Positions 1 through 11,693 of a DNA stretch of 29,970 nt are shown piece after piece. The translations under genes were made by a program, and so were the position numbers. Source of the DNA: Acanthaster planci (taxonomy: Eukaryota > Echinodermata > Asteroidea > Valvatida > Acanthasteridae); contig NW_019091529.1 in the NCBI RefSeq assembly GCF_001949145.1, forward strand, positions 767,065 to 797,034, read 5' to 3'. The stretch's first letter is position 1; the number at the start of each line of letters is the position of its first letter. The notes under the pieces were generated by a model. It worked only from the letters and a program-made list of their open reading frames with translations. It made no database searches and was not told the origin of the DNA.

Positions 1-78
1 TGCAGTGCCTTTAGTAGGTTGGCTGCAGTACCTTCAGTGGTTTGGCTGCAGTGCCTTTAGTGGTTTGGCTACAGCACC
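1..78. repeat. 23-bp minisatellite, about 3.4 copies, cut by window edge
   Basis: Three consecutive 23-bp units begin at 1, 24 and 47, and a partial unit begins at 70. Each carries the core TGCAGT(G/A)CCTT(T/C)AGT followed by GG(T)TTGGC. Units differ at only a few positions, mostly transitions. The array probably continues to the left of the window. Confidence 0.9.
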
Positions 79-760
79 AGAATCTCTGTTTGCCATTTTG
101 GCCTTTTGCTGCAATTGCACATCAGAATATCTTTTAAATTAATGTTAACCCCATTTCTCCACTAAAATGCAACTTCAGTTTCATTAATGTAAAGTAAGGC
201 AATCAAAGTTGCATTTTAGTCATCTTCTCCAGAAAAATCAAAACTCCAACAATTTTGCAATTCTAGGTTGTTTTCCAAAACTTGACTTTCCATTTCCAAT
301 ACTTGAATCCCCATTTCAGGCTGTTATTTTACATCTGTTTTTACCACCTAACTTTGCAGTTGTTCGCTCAAAAGTAAGTTCAGTAATGCCACAAGGACAT
401 CAAATAAGATGCAAAAGAGCTAAATGTTACAGCACTTCAATTTAACTTGAAAATTTAGGAATGCAATCAGGGACTGATATTGAGATGAAGCCTGAGATGC
501 AGTGGAGTATTGGAAAATGACAAAAATGAGTCTGCAAAAATACTTAGGGCCTCCATTTTTTTTAGGATTCACAAGACTACAAAACACATTTTGCTGATGT
601 CACAGGTTTGACTGTAAGTGTGCTTAATCCTAAACATGCATCATGCAATGGGTCTGTGCTGTTTGGACAAAATTTAGCTTCTATTTTGCATGTATATGAA
701 ATTTGGCTCAATGCTATTTACTGGTTATTGGACAAATAATATGAGCAGTTTTCTTATAGA
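79..760. other. AT-rich non-coding stretch
   Basis: No splice-bounded coding segment, repeat family or RNA gene was recognised. The 78-codon frame at 209-445 has no recognisable motif and looks like chance. Confidence 0.5.
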
Positions 761-1270
761 GGCTATTCACTGACGTGACGCGACTTTCGACGTGCCTGCC
801 ATATTGGCTGTCAAGCCAACTCATGAGAGGTGCATACATTGCATAGTAACACACAAATTGGATCAATATTTGAGAAGAAAAAGACGAATCCCATGAAAGA
901 AATCATATTTTCCGAAACTGCTACTTATGGTGTTCAGAGCATGATATATTTCAAAGCTTTGGCAGTAATATGGGACAAAAGTCAGTGGAAACTCTGAAGT
1001 GCACCAAGTTAGGGAACTGTACTAACGTTAGTACCACTTGGTCTACCTGCAACGGAGTGAACACTGGAGAGTTGCGTGTGTGAGTTTGAGTCCAGTTTTC
1101 GCATCGAATGCAGATCTTTTGAAGTATCTTACAATTATGGCACCCTACTGCACAGCAACCCTTCACCATTTTACAGCGACAACGAACAAACCGTGCTTGT
1201 ATGTGTATTTGCATGCATTGCCATGCATGGCAGCATAAGCAAAACCACGGACTGTATGACGTCATGAAAA
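761..1270. other. possible decayed inverted-repeat element (tentative)
   Basis: The segment is richer in CpG than its flanks. Its left edge has TTCACTGACGTGA followed by TGCCTGCCATATTGGC. The reverse complement of its right edge has TTCATGACGTCA followed by TGCTGCCATGCATGGC. The two edges are therefore imperfectly inverted, but no target-site duplication was found. The perfect TGACGTCA at 1257-1264 may be part of the terminus rather than a CRE. Confidence 0.25.
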
Positions 1271-4200
1271 TTTAGCTGTTGATGTTGCTAAGGAGCATAA
1301 CTTCAAAACCTGATTTCTTGTATGCAAATCAATTCACATTTCCCAATTACTACACTCTAAGGATTTATCATCTTGTTTGTGTTATACAGATATTTTGCTG
1401 TTTCTGTGCTGATTTTGTTTTTAAGATTGTAACAAACACTGTCGCATTTCAAGGAATGTATGTTCCCACCATTTTTAATGTAAAATAACCTTGACCTACT
1501 CTACCGTTTACATGCTGTTTTGTTTTTATGTTAAGTCTATCCATCAAATATTATTCAGTCTTTCCCACTTAAAATTGACAAATAATACTCTGCTGGTATA
1601 TGGTGATACATTTTACCTATTACAAGAAATTGGCACTGTGCATGAAGTGACGTCTTTTTTTAAAATATAATCTGGAACATTCTTGAATTCATATTTCTGT
1701 AAAAGTTATGCTCCTAGAAGGCAGATATTATAAAGATCACACATTTAAATAGTAAAGAAATCTGTTTTGAGCCCAGCAGAGGGATTTGAACAATTCACGT
1801 AATAAAAATAGAAGCGTGTAAGAGCACTGATTTGATATTATATTCTTGTCAAGGCTTTTTTTCATTGGAAATTAGTTAATGTGAATGTTACACTTGTTTT
1901 TTGCACTGTGTGGGGGAAAAAGTAGAAAAACATATATGATTAAACCTCCACAATCTTTCTTCTTTTGATGAAGGACGCTGAGAAATCATGAAATATCCCA
2001 AGTTGTCACACCCCTAAATACCAAAGTAAAAAAGTTGGTACTCAACATTTGTAGTAAGTGAAAAGATAACTGCTACATTTTCAACTTGTTTTAAATGTAT
2101 TAAGGTGCCGTAGAAAAATTACAATAGTTCTGACCTCTCTTATTGAAATTATAGAGGTGACAATTAACCACTTTTTATTGTGTTTGCTTCTTGTTGCTTA
2201 CCTGGTCACCAGGAACTAGAGGTACTCTATATATTTATCTCATTTACATGTATGTCCTATCAACTGCCTCTGTTATCCAACACACCACTCAAACAAATTT
2301 TCCTTTCACCCACTTTGGACGTACTCAGTTTCAGCACCTCAAAATGTTTCAGAAACAAGATCATTCAGTTTGCTTCATTCATTGATCGAGGCCTTAAAAG
2401 ATGCATTTGAATGTTGTGTTGGTTTTACTGCAGTAGGTAGTTGATTTAGTTTAATCATGTGATGTGACATGACCGTGTTTCCCAGTTTCCAGGAAGGGAA
2501 TTTCATTTCATTGCTCGTTACTGTGACTGTGTTTGAGTGGATTAATTTGGTAATTTTAAAGTCCCAGATATTTACTCAAGTGATTGTATTAAGTATTGTG
2601 ATTTAGCTAATCATTTTTATATATTTCTAAGAAAATGAACATTGTTGCAAAAGATGCAAAATTGAATTACGCAGAATTGATCATAAAAGTGATTTTTAAA
2701 ATCAAGATTGATACATGTTGCGTGGTCTGGTGCACAGTTTACCAGCAGTTTATAGCATTTCTTCACTGCGACATAGGGAAAAGGGCAGTTGTGTATTGAT
2801 GGTCTTTGAACTTTTTGTCATAGGTTTTTACTGTCATTGTGTAGTACATACATGTTTATGTCTGTACCCCAGAAGACATATGATCAAGATAGTTGCCAGC
2901 TAGCTCTTGCTGAAAATAATGTATTGGTGCAAATATCCTTCTGCGGTTGGTAATGGGCTGTTCAGTCCATTTAATGAGCTGAAGCATTTTAGAAGCACCA
3001 TCATGTCTCTCCTCCCCTGTCCCATTGATGCTGGATTAGTTGTTTCTACTTTCCATGTGTAAGTTGCATGGCTGTTTTGCTCCTTCTCCCACACATCATT
3101 GTTGATGATTGTAGTTTCAATGAGCCTGCAGTTCTCATACCCTGTTGAAATTCAAGTAGTGTTTGCATACATACTTTGTTCTTTCCTCACTTAGACAAAT
3201 ATCACCACATACATGTATCCTCTCAGACTCAAAATTGGAATAACCACATAAATTTTGTGTAAGCAATTGCTCCAAACACCCACTTAGAAGTCTAGAATTG
3301 TATTCTTTCTGTAGGAAACACTGGTATGGTACATCTGTCTGTATGTTGGTCAAACCTTAGTGTAGTTGCCCCCATTGACTTACAATAAATGGCAACCAAT
3401 AAGCTTCAGACAAATGCTTCGTAAAATAATAAATACATGTGACAGATTTGCATGTACTTCCAAAATGTGATAAGTGTCAGTTTGGCACCTTTCCAAATCC
3501 TATCCTTTCTGAGTCGCCTACAGTGATTTGCAATTGATTTTATGTTGTTAAATGCAATTTTATGATTCATACAGTTAAAATGAAGTTTTGGACTGTTGTG
3601 TACCTTTTTTTTTCAATATTACATAGTTTGAAACCATAATGCATATTTTTTAAACGGATGTAACAAGGAGTAGACCCTTTTTGTGTCAACAGTAATGTGG
3701 GTGTACAAAACTTCCTCGTGGAGGTGAAAAATAGAGTAGATATCGTAAACAAGAGAAGCACCAAAGACACTACAAATTGCATTGCCTGCCTTGGGTCTGA
3801 AGATTAGAAATAACTTTAGCATTTTAAAATAAGCAGTATCTACAGTAAAACCTATTGCTCATATCTCTGGGTGAAATTTTGATGTCTGGCAACAGTGGGA
3901 CTTTTGTCTAACATCATTTAAATACAGGTTTAAACATTACTTCCATATTCAGGCTCATAAGTGTTTTTAAAACCTTTCAGGTTGTAGTGTTCCCATGCAA
4001 AATAAAAAATGTTAGAAAAACTGTGCCTTCTTTTTGTTCCCTGTGTACTTCTCATATGAGCTCCCTTGGATCATATTATCATGGCATAACATCTTGTGAA
4101 TCAAATTTAATTCCCTTTACTATCCTAAAGTGTATTTCCCAACTCGTCTGGCCAGCTGCCTGCTTATGCAAGTTTGATGAATGTACTGATTTGTTCCATT

Positions 4201-4730
4201 CATTACTGCAATTAGTCTTGTCCATATCAAAGGCTTTGATATTGTCTCCTCACCTGTATCTCTTATAATTATACCACAAGCCCATAGAAATGTAGACATG
4301 ACTCAAAGACATAGTTACAGAGTCGTTGGTCTCTTACATTTCCAGCATTGAGGGATTTGTTTTCATGACTATGACCAGAAACATGATAATTGGGCTGTAG
4401 TCAGTAATTGGGCCAAATGCAAATCTGAAGGCTGCTTTTAGGTTCATAGAGATTGTGGAATAGAAGACATAACCTGTTGTATCACTTCACAGAAAGAATT
4501 TGATGGTTCTTATGAATTAAAGTATTTTTTGCCTCCTTGGTAGTTGACTTCATGCTGAGGATTTTGTGTCAATAGGCAGTGCCACTTGAATGGAATATAT
4601 ATTTGCACCACAGCCATGCACTGGTATGCACAGTGTGTGCTATGTACCTGCAAAGAATGCAGCAGCTATGCATTTATATCACAAAGCTACATGAACCTCC
4701 TTTCATAAATGTATAAGACATTATAATAAT
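1271..4730. other. AT-rich non-coding stretch
   Basis: Read on both strands. There are only short open frames with no family resemblance and no convincing exon with paired splice sites. A possible very decayed repeat starts with TA-CAGTAAAACCT near 3843, but it is too degraded to call. Confidence 0.5.
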
Positions 4731-4742
4731 AATACTTCAAAT

Positions 4743-5032
4743 GGGGGGGTGCTGACACCATATGACACTCTCTAGCGGACGATGTTCATAATACAGATGT
4801 ACATCTGTAAGATGCATTACATTCATGCAGAACCTTACATCAGAACGGCATTTTTATGGCTTTTAAAAAATTCTCCTTTTTGAGTGCTGTTGAATACATT
4901 TTGGTTGTTGGAAAGTATGAAACATTCTTAACGATACGGCTTAATTGTATTTCTTACAAGGAAACAGTGGGGGGGGGGATGATACAACAGCCCATCCCCC
5001 CATTTAAAAGGTAGGGATGTATTACCCCCTCC
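4743..5032. repeat. homopolymer G/C tracts and an 18-bp perfect palindrome
   Basis: G7 lies at 4743-4749 and G10 at 4969-4978. They are followed by C-rich blocks near 4994-5035 that could pair with the G10 tract. TACAGATGTACATCTGTA at 4792-4809 is a perfect 18-bp palindrome. No gene is apparent here. Confidence 0.7.
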
Positions 5033-5539
5033 TCCTGGATTTACATGAATGCTTGGAGCAGTAGTTGGATTGTGTCAGAATGCAAAGCCTCAGAGTATTG
5101 TACATTACTGTATAACATTGTACAAAACACATGAATTAAAATGCTTCATTCCTCTTCCAAATTATCACAGACCGTATCATATTGAGAGATGGTTTGGGAT
5201 TTGTTTGCAACGTGAAAGATTCACCCGGGCATATGCATCATTGAATGACATTTTTGTAGAAAGAATAAGTCTGCTTACAATTGTTTTATGTGCATTGTTT
5301 CCCCCCTGCTTTTGAAAGCCAATCCAAACAGCTTCAGCTCAGAATGGCAGATGATGTGATTTGTTTCTTAACTTTAATCTTGAGTAAGTGATGGAGTGCA
5401 TGAGAAAGGAATGTGGTCTGCATTGTTCACAGATTAGTGCTATATAGCAACCTCAATTTAGTTTTTAACTTTTTTATGTTTTCAAAAATAGATATGAAGT
5501 CAGAATGTGGAATATGAAATGATTTCAATGTAACAATAA

Positions 5540-5866
5540 TATTAAGCACTTTTAAAGCGCCATCTATCTAGCAAACTATTCCGAGGCACTGTGTTTTCAT
5601 TATTCCTGCACATTGGGCTCACATCATCTGAACATTCCTGAAACCATCTCAGCTCCCTGGGGAGTATACTAGCCCAGTGCTGCCATTTCGGGGCAAACAG
5701 CTAAACAACCGTGTTTGCCCTCACAGGTACCCATTTACTCCTCCTGGGTGGAGAGAGGCACATAGGGGTAAAGTGACTTGCCCAAATTCACAACATGCTG
5801 CCACCAGCTGGATTCAACCCCCTGACCCTATGATCAGAAGCTACGAACCCTAACCACTAGGCCCCC
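5540..5866 (-). mobile_element. tRNA-derived SINE (minus strand)
   Basis: Read on the minus strand, the head is GGGGCCTAGTGGTTAGGG, with a good RNA polymerase III A box (GGCCTAGTGG, near 5853-5864). About 40 bases further is a B-box-like GGTTGAATCC (about 5811-5820), one base short of the tRNA consensus GGTTCGANTCC. The body contains a block at 5735-5790 (CCCATTTACTCCTCCTGGGTGG and on) of a kind I recall from SINEs of several marine invertebrates. The tail ends near GCGCTTTAAAAGTGCTTAA and an AATAAT-rich stretch. AATGTA occurs at both outer flanks and could be a short target duplication. The family assignment rests on the A/B boxes and the tail and has not been confirmed by alignment. Confidence 0.7.
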
Positions 5867-5869
5867 TAA

Positions 5870-7492
5870 ATGTATGAGAAAATCTGACACCAAATTTTAT
5901 ATAAAAAAATGCATGTCCACCACACATGGATTTTCAAATTTGCTTTGTCAAACACCTTTCTCAATACTTCAAACAATACAACCTTACACCTTAATGCAAG
6001 GGTCATTTATGGTGTATAAAGCTCTATTTTTTTCATAAATTACACTTTTCATGCTCTGTCAAAACATTTCTAATTTTCTATTTCATTTTCTTGTGTATTT
6101 GGGTTTGTCATGAGTGTTTGGATTTATTTCAAGAATTCTCGTGCTGCAGGTTTTTAAGTAGGGAATTGCAATTTGTGAAGCAGTCGTCTGGTCAGTTTTT
6201 CATAGTTCTAAAATAAAACTTCTAAAATTAAACTGTTGGAAACTGTCATCAGATTTACGTGCCTTTTAAGCAACCAATTTAATGTAAAAAAAAGATAAAA
6301 CAAACTTGATGCCATTTTTATTTTTCAAGGACTGTTGAGGAAGACTTGTTATTCACGGCTCAATGTTATTGGTGTTCATTTGACAAAAGTTATGCTTTTT
6401 TCCTAAGCTTATCTCTAATGCAGTGCACCTTCAATAATCAAAATGAGCAGTGATTTGAAGTGACTTTTTTAAGATGTGTACCTCACAGTGATTGTAGATT
6501 TTGGTACTTGTAGCTATCTGGGTTATTTCTTTTACTTAATTTTTACAGTATGATTTTTACCATGTTTTCTGTGTGTTTTTTGGGGGGGTGTTTCTTTCTT
6601 TGTTGTTTTTTCATTGGTTTGGTCTTTTCTGTGTTACTTTTTTATTTAAAGTGATATCAATGTGTTATGCATGCCTGCACAGTGGTAACCCAACATCCCC
6701 CAAAGTCACTGAGAATTTTCTTCATGATCCAATTTTTTGAATGATTAATTAACAGTTAACTTTTGCATGCATTCTTGGAGCTAAATTTGTGCGGAAAGTA
6801 TGTTTTATTTGTCATCTTATGGGGACTGATCCAGTTCTTTGAAAAGGGAGAGGAGAAGCATTTCTAGTCATCATCCTCATGTCACAGATGGGCTTTGTGG
6901 AGAGGCATTTGTTTTTGTTTTTGAATTGTTTTTTTTTTCTGGCTTTCTTACTTTTTCACTTTAATGTGGAAGATATGGGGAGCTTGCATCTTAAACTGTA
7001 AAAAAGTTGAAATGTACAATATTACAAAAAAACCAATACATTGTGGTGTCACTGTATATGTTGCATGGAAAGGACACAAGGGCTGGAGGCAATAGCCATG
7101 TGCATATGGTGGTCTGTGTGACTCTTCTATTCCAAACAAAGGGTTCGGAAAATTGTAATAAAACCACAATCCTGTTTCTTATATTAAAATGTTCACATTT
7201 TCTGATATCTACTGTTGTTATTCCAGTTTCTGTATCATCTCAATGTGTACTTGTGACAGCTGTCTTTAGATAATTATAGAAATGAATATATTTCTTGTTG
7301 CTTTATAATAGTTCAATGAATCCAGCACACTATTAAACATCAACAGAGTCTCACATCTTGTCACCTCTCCAGTGACACCCCTAGAGAAAATATCCTTGGA
7401 CATATAATCTATTCTGTGCCAAATACTTATCTAACATTTCATTAATATTTAAATATATCACTGAGGGCCTAATCTTTAGTCTACATTCGTTT
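5870..7492. other. AT-rich non-coding stretch
   Basis: T-rich and A-rich tracts and a G7 at 6582-6588. The open frames near 6948-7273 overlap on opposite strands and show no motifs. I see no exon or RNA gene. Confidence 0.5.
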
Positions 7493-8076
7493 CTAACCAC
7501 TTGCTGCTGGGTGCTTTCAAAAATTCACTGCACACATACAAACCATTTTCAAGATTTTCAGTTTTCAAAAATCTTCAGAAGTTCATCTTTTCATTTAATT
7601 GACGTTTACACCCACACAAATGACTGTTTGGTGGCTACTCTAAGCTGAAGGGCAACCTTCAATGACTCCTGAGTATTTCAGCCAGGCCCGCCGCCCTGTA
7701 AAGAGAGCCCGGAATTTGTGAGGTGTTGCGCAATTTTTTTTGTTGCCAGAGAATGCAAGTGGTGTCTTTTCAAACGCGGCCGGATTAGCATGCAGCGGTG
7801 CTGTGTCACTCATCAATGGGGCCCTGGAGCACTTTTGTCTGCGGTGTTAACCCACTGGCGCGCTATGCCCAAAACAGTGGCGTACTGTTTAAAAATAGTG
7901 ACGGATTACCTTCAAAAATGCAACCTGGAAAATGACGGCAATTCCCAGCAGCAGGTCTTTTGTTCTAAGTACAGTCTTTTGTTACACAGACCAGCTTTTT
8001 TGTCCCGTTTCGACACCCAAGCTCTGTGTATAAACCCATGGTGCTCGAAATGGGGTTCCCTCCAGCAAGTGGTTAA
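7493..8076 (+). mobile_element. TTAA-flanked MITE, copy 1 of 3 (piggyBac-like)
   Basis: The 584-bp unit begins CTAA-CCACTTGCTGCTGGG, the CTAA probably a mutated TTAA. It ends CCAGCAAGTGG-TTAA, so its termini are inverted repeats. The interior aligns with the copies at 8966 and 13689 along most of its length. Shared landmarks are CAGGCCCGCCGCCCTGTAAA near 7683, CTTTTGTTCTAAGTACAGTC near 7957, and ATAAACCCATGG near 8030. There is no transposase frame. The 126-codon frame at 7718-8098 runs through the repeat and out of it, so I treat it as chance. A TTAA footprint and a CC terminus are typical of piggyBac-superfamily elements. That placement is inference; the repeat family itself is directly visible. 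Confidence 0.85.
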
Positions 8077-8288
8077 ATTAAGGAATGGTTCAACCTGACC
8101 AATTTTTCCCCAAAGTTATGAACAAAATAAAAGATGAAATGCCCAAGAGTATTTTCTGTTGAATTATAGTCAGGTGTCCGACTTAAGTAGTGGTACATAA
8201 CACTGTACATAACCAAGGAACCAGATAAGTGACAGCTTGGCTAGGCCAATGGTATTTGGACATACGGTGCTACCTTTGGGTGGTGCTG

Positions 8289-8342
8289 TGTGGGCACAGT
8301 ATGATATGTGGGCACAAAATGATATGTGAGCACAATGGGCAA
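8289..8342. repeat. 18-bp tandem repeat, 3 copies
   Basis: Units at 8289, 8307 and 8325 share TGTGGGCACA.A.TGATA; the third is the most diverged. The unit length is a multiple of three, so overlapping frames on both strands stay open, which explains the two short open frames here. Confidence 0.85.
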
Positions 8343-8965
8343 TGTAGGGCCTATTCATTTGCTTTCCGGAGATGTGTTTACATTCCATTCCATGTTATGA
8401 ATAGGGTACACCCAAACATTGTTGCTCCGGCCCCCACCAGGAAAGAATATAAAAGTAAGGAAACCTAGATCATGATCTTTTTATTAAGACATTAATGAGT
8501 GGTGGTCACCCCAATGGTATAGCGATCTCTACAGAAGAATCGAAGAAATTCTACCTTTTTTAATGTTTTGTAAAACGTTGAAAGAAAATAACCAAAACAA
8601 TGCCAAAAATGAATTTGAAAAAAAGAAATCAAACATGTAATAAACTACGATTAATTCAATTTTTTTCTTTTGCTTACCCTAGTGGTAATTCTACACGGTG
8701 CATACCTATCACATTTTATCACTATTATACATTTATGTTTTAAAATTGTATATATTTGATTAAATGTACGATTATGATTTCACCGTTTCCAATTCTACAT
8801 TAACATTTTTTGTTACCTATACATGTATACATACTTTTTACAGGGTTATGGGGACTACAGATTTGTTGAAATATCAACATTCTCAATACCAAAGAATAAT
8901 TGAAGTAACAAATTGTTGTCCCCAAAAATGCTGTTCCAGCTTTCCTCCCAACAGAAATTGTCTCC
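8343..8965. other. AT-rich non-coding stretch between MITE copies 1 and 2
   Basis: Nothing recognisable. An acceptor-like TTTTTACAG near 8843 precedes a short open segment, but no donor or protein family supports an exon. Confidence 0.45.
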
Positions 8966-9555
8966 TTAACCACATCCTGCCGAGGGCATTTATAAATGTT
9001 CATTCTGCTGGGCCGGAGCATTTTTCATTTTTTTGTGTTTTCAAAATTCTTTAAAAATTCATATTTTCATTTACTGAACACTTACACCCACATGAAGGAC
9101 TGTCTGGTTTCTACTCTAATCTGAGAGACAACATCTATTGATGCTGGAGTATTTCATTCAGGCCCGCTGCCTTGTAAAAGAACCCAAATTGTGCGTTGTT
9201 ACGTAATTTTCTTTTATTCACAAAACTGGCACAGTGCCCTGCTGACGTCTTTTCAAATAGGGGCCAGATTAGTGTGCAGCCGTACTGCGTGGCTCGTCAC
9301 TGCAGTAGTGGAGCGCTTTTGTCCCCGGTGGTAATACCCTCGCCCTCGCCCTGCCAGAAACAGTGTATACTGTTTCAAAGAAAAAGCTGCATGATCTCTG
9401 CTATTGACGGTGAAAAAAGTTTGTAATTGCCAGCAGCCTGGTCTTTTGTTACGAGTACGGTCTTTTGTTACAAGGCCTTTGTCTGATTACGGATACCCGG
9501 CTGCGCATATAAAGAATACGTATCTGAAACTTGGCTCCCGGCAGCATGTGGTTAA
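8966..9555 (+). mobile_element. TTAA-flanked MITE, copy 2 of 3 (piggyBac-like)
   Basis: The 590-bp unit begins TTAA-CCACATCCTGCCG and ends CGGCAGCATGTGG-TTAA, with the intact tetranucleotide at both ends. It lies in the same orientation as copies 1 and 3. Shared interior blocks include CTGCTGGGCCGG near 9005, CAGGCCCGCTGCCTTGTAAA near 9160, and a directly repeated GGTCTTTTGTTAC block near 9437-9475. A short (CCCTCG)n stretch at 9337-9352 corresponds to where copy 3 has an assembly gap. No transposase is encoded. Confidence 0.88.
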
Positions 9556-10364
9556 GGATATTGGCCTTTCAATTGTTCTGTACCAATCAGATAAACTTTT
9601 AAAAATAAAACTATATAAACTCATGTAGTTGTGCCTCGTTAACATTTTTTCTGAAACAATATTGATTTAGGGCCAACATGTGTTACTTGGGAATGTTACA
9701 TGTACTGAATTTATTCAATATAATTTAAGAGAAAACTTTGAAACAACACTCTGCAAGTTCATATGATGTAAGGTCATGTTTGATTTTTTCTTACAACCAA
9801 AGCAATTCACCATTTTTATTGCACTTGACGCAAAACACAGAAACATGCCACCTTTTACACAATCCGGTGTATGTTTAGTTTTGTTTGACCAATTTTCATG
9901 ATCTAATATTCTTAGGAAAGGTAATAGAGTGGTGATGAAGAGTAATGGGCAACGTACACATGTATCATTAATTTTTTTGGTCAAAAATAATCAAGTGGAA
10001 CATTTTGGGTCATAATAACTCTTGTATGGACACTCTTTCATTGCAACAGTTTTGACACAAATTTTTGCCATGGCCACAAAAAGGCACAATTTTGGTTTTA
10101 AAATGAGATCAGAAAATGCAGATGATACATACATCTACATTGAACATTTACTTGCTGGATCATATTGGTAGCAATGAGCTATCAAATACACTTGATAACC
10201 AAGCTGAAGTGCTCATAAAAAACATATTGACACAAGGTGAGCTGGAAAACCGGGTTTAGGATTTCAAGTATCTAGTTTTAAATGGAAAAGGTAGATCATC
10301 TTAATTTTGCATTTTTCCAAATAGCTGATCAAAACTAAGGGGTTTATGTGTTTCCTTTTTTCAG
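9556..10364. other. intronic or upstream non-coding DNA
   Basis: No coding segment recognised. It directly precedes a good 3' splice site (TTTCCTTTTTTCAG, ending 10364), so at least its right end should be intron of the gene whose exons follow. Confidence 0.5.
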
Positions 10365-10434
10365 TGGTTCATCGAACTGAAAGATATCAAGGAATACAAA
10401 ACAAAGAAAGATATCTTTATGCTTGCAGAGTATG
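10365..10434 (+). CDS. penultimate coding exon of an unidentified host protein
   Basis: This 70-nt exon has a strong polypyrimidine-AG acceptor on its left and a consensus donor G|GTAAGT on its right (10435-10440). Of the three frames, one hits a stop inside the exon and another creates a stop across the junction to the next exon. Only frame 1 reads through, giving WFIELKDIKEYKTKKDIFML and then AEY, plus one base of a split codon. The peptide is Lys/Asp-rich with aromatic residues and reads like real protein. It joins in phase to the exon at 11512, where the split codon becomes GAT (Asp). I do not recognise the family. Upstream exons must exist, because there is no start codon in phase before the acceptor, but none was located with confidence in this window. 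Confidence 0.75.
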
Positions 10435-11511
10435 GTAAGTAAAAGGATTTGGAATTAAGCCCTATAATTTTCCTTATTTAATATTCAAGTGTGATTGGTC
10501 AGACTTTGGTATATCATATTAGCTTTCTGAAATGGGTAAAGCAAACATTAGGTTGTCTTTTGAAGACGCAGTAGCAAACTTGCAATGTGACAACTAAATT
10601 TGTGTGACAGTTTTGCTCCAATTTGAGAAAGAGAACAGTGGCTTGTACATAAAAAGGATTTATTTGGGAATAGTGTAAAGCTAATGCTGTATTGTTTTGC
10701 ATTTTTGCTGTGGAGGTTACAAATTGAATGTTCCATACCATGAGGTGAAGCTTCTGTTTTTGGAATGGAACATTCCATTCATCCTTTCGTGGAATGTTCT
10801 TACCATCAACACTTTATTTTCAAGTATTTTCAATTCAAAATTTGAAAGCATGGTTATATTCACAATGTTTTGAGTAAAATTGACTGTGAAAGTCAGACGT
10901 TTGACAAGTGGATATGGACTGTGAGGAGGTGCCATCAGTGGAACTACATGTACGTGCACATGTACCTACCCATTCTTAAACTTGAAATGCACACGTCTTG
11001 TGTTTTTCACAACACCATATTGGTCTGAGGTTTAAACTTCCTGCCCTTTTTATTTGTGAACTTATTCTGTTAATAGAAATGCACTCTTTGAAGGTAAGGA
11101 ATTTATTGTTAGCAGATTGAAGATGCTGTTTTGAAAGAGTACATAATTTTGTCATTTGGCATGAAACATTTCCTTTAAATATCTCTCTGGTTTAGTTTCT
11201 TTTTAGTCATTCTGATAAGAAATGTGCAGTGTCTGGGGTATTTATCTTACCCAAATAGCATTTACCTGTGCATATTTCCTTAGTACTGACAGGCCATTTA
11301 CTCAAATGTCATAGGGAACAGATGCTTACACTCTTGAATTCTTCAGGTTCCCATGCTTTGTTGATTATTACTGTACTAATTAATGGAGAGATTTGAGCAT
11401 GGTGAGTAAGTGACTCGTGTAAAAAGAGTGCTGTTGGGTAGTGTTCTTTCCCCTCACTGCTATGGAGGAATTTCTGCCATTTCATGTGAAATTATCTGCT
11501 TACCTCTGCAG
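10435..11511 (+). other. phase-1 intron
   Basis: The 1,077-bp intron begins GTAAGT and ends TTACCTCTGCAG. It interrupts a codon after the first base. Its interior is AT-rich with no repeat family recognised. Confidence 0.75.
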
Positions 11512-11693
11512 ATCCAAAACGTAAAGAAACAGTTCGTCACAAGTTTCAGTCCAACATGGCACATGACATTGGCTATGCCATGCTGTGTGTATTTTCCTAC
11601 ATTGCTGCTGCCAGAAGTGCTGATAATCACACACGCAAGGAACTGGAGGCAAGGATGGCTGGGCGACGTCGCCAGTTTCTGCACTCCCCATGA
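11512..11693 (+). CDS. terminal coding exon of the same unidentified host protein
   Basis: The exon starts after CCTCTGCAG and reads 60 residues, counting the split Asp, to TGA at 11691-11693. It opens DPKRKETVRHKFQSN. A hydrophobic, probably helical segment follows, DIGYAMLCVFSYIAAA. A basic tail comes next, RKELEARMAGRRRQFLHSP, then the stop. The mix of an amphipathic or hydrophobic helix with charged flanks and a basic C terminus suits a helical-repeat or membrane-associated C terminus, but that is inference. The 112-codon frame at 11410-11748 on the same strand is a different register that runs through intron sequence and is rejected. The gene symbol is left blank because no family could be named from sequence alone. 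Confidence 0.78.

Noticed and set aside
1257-1264. Perfect TGACGTCA (CRE) site
   Set aside because: One 8-mer is expected at roughly this frequency in 30 kb, and there is no promoter evidence nearby.
3843-3935. Possible pogo-type MITE beginning TA-CAGTAAAACCT
   Set aside because: The right end is not a clear reverse complement, and homology beyond the first bases is unconvincing.
7718-8098. 126-codon open frame, plus strand
   Set aside because: It lies in MITE copy 1 and runs beyond its end; the sister copies do not keep the same frame open.
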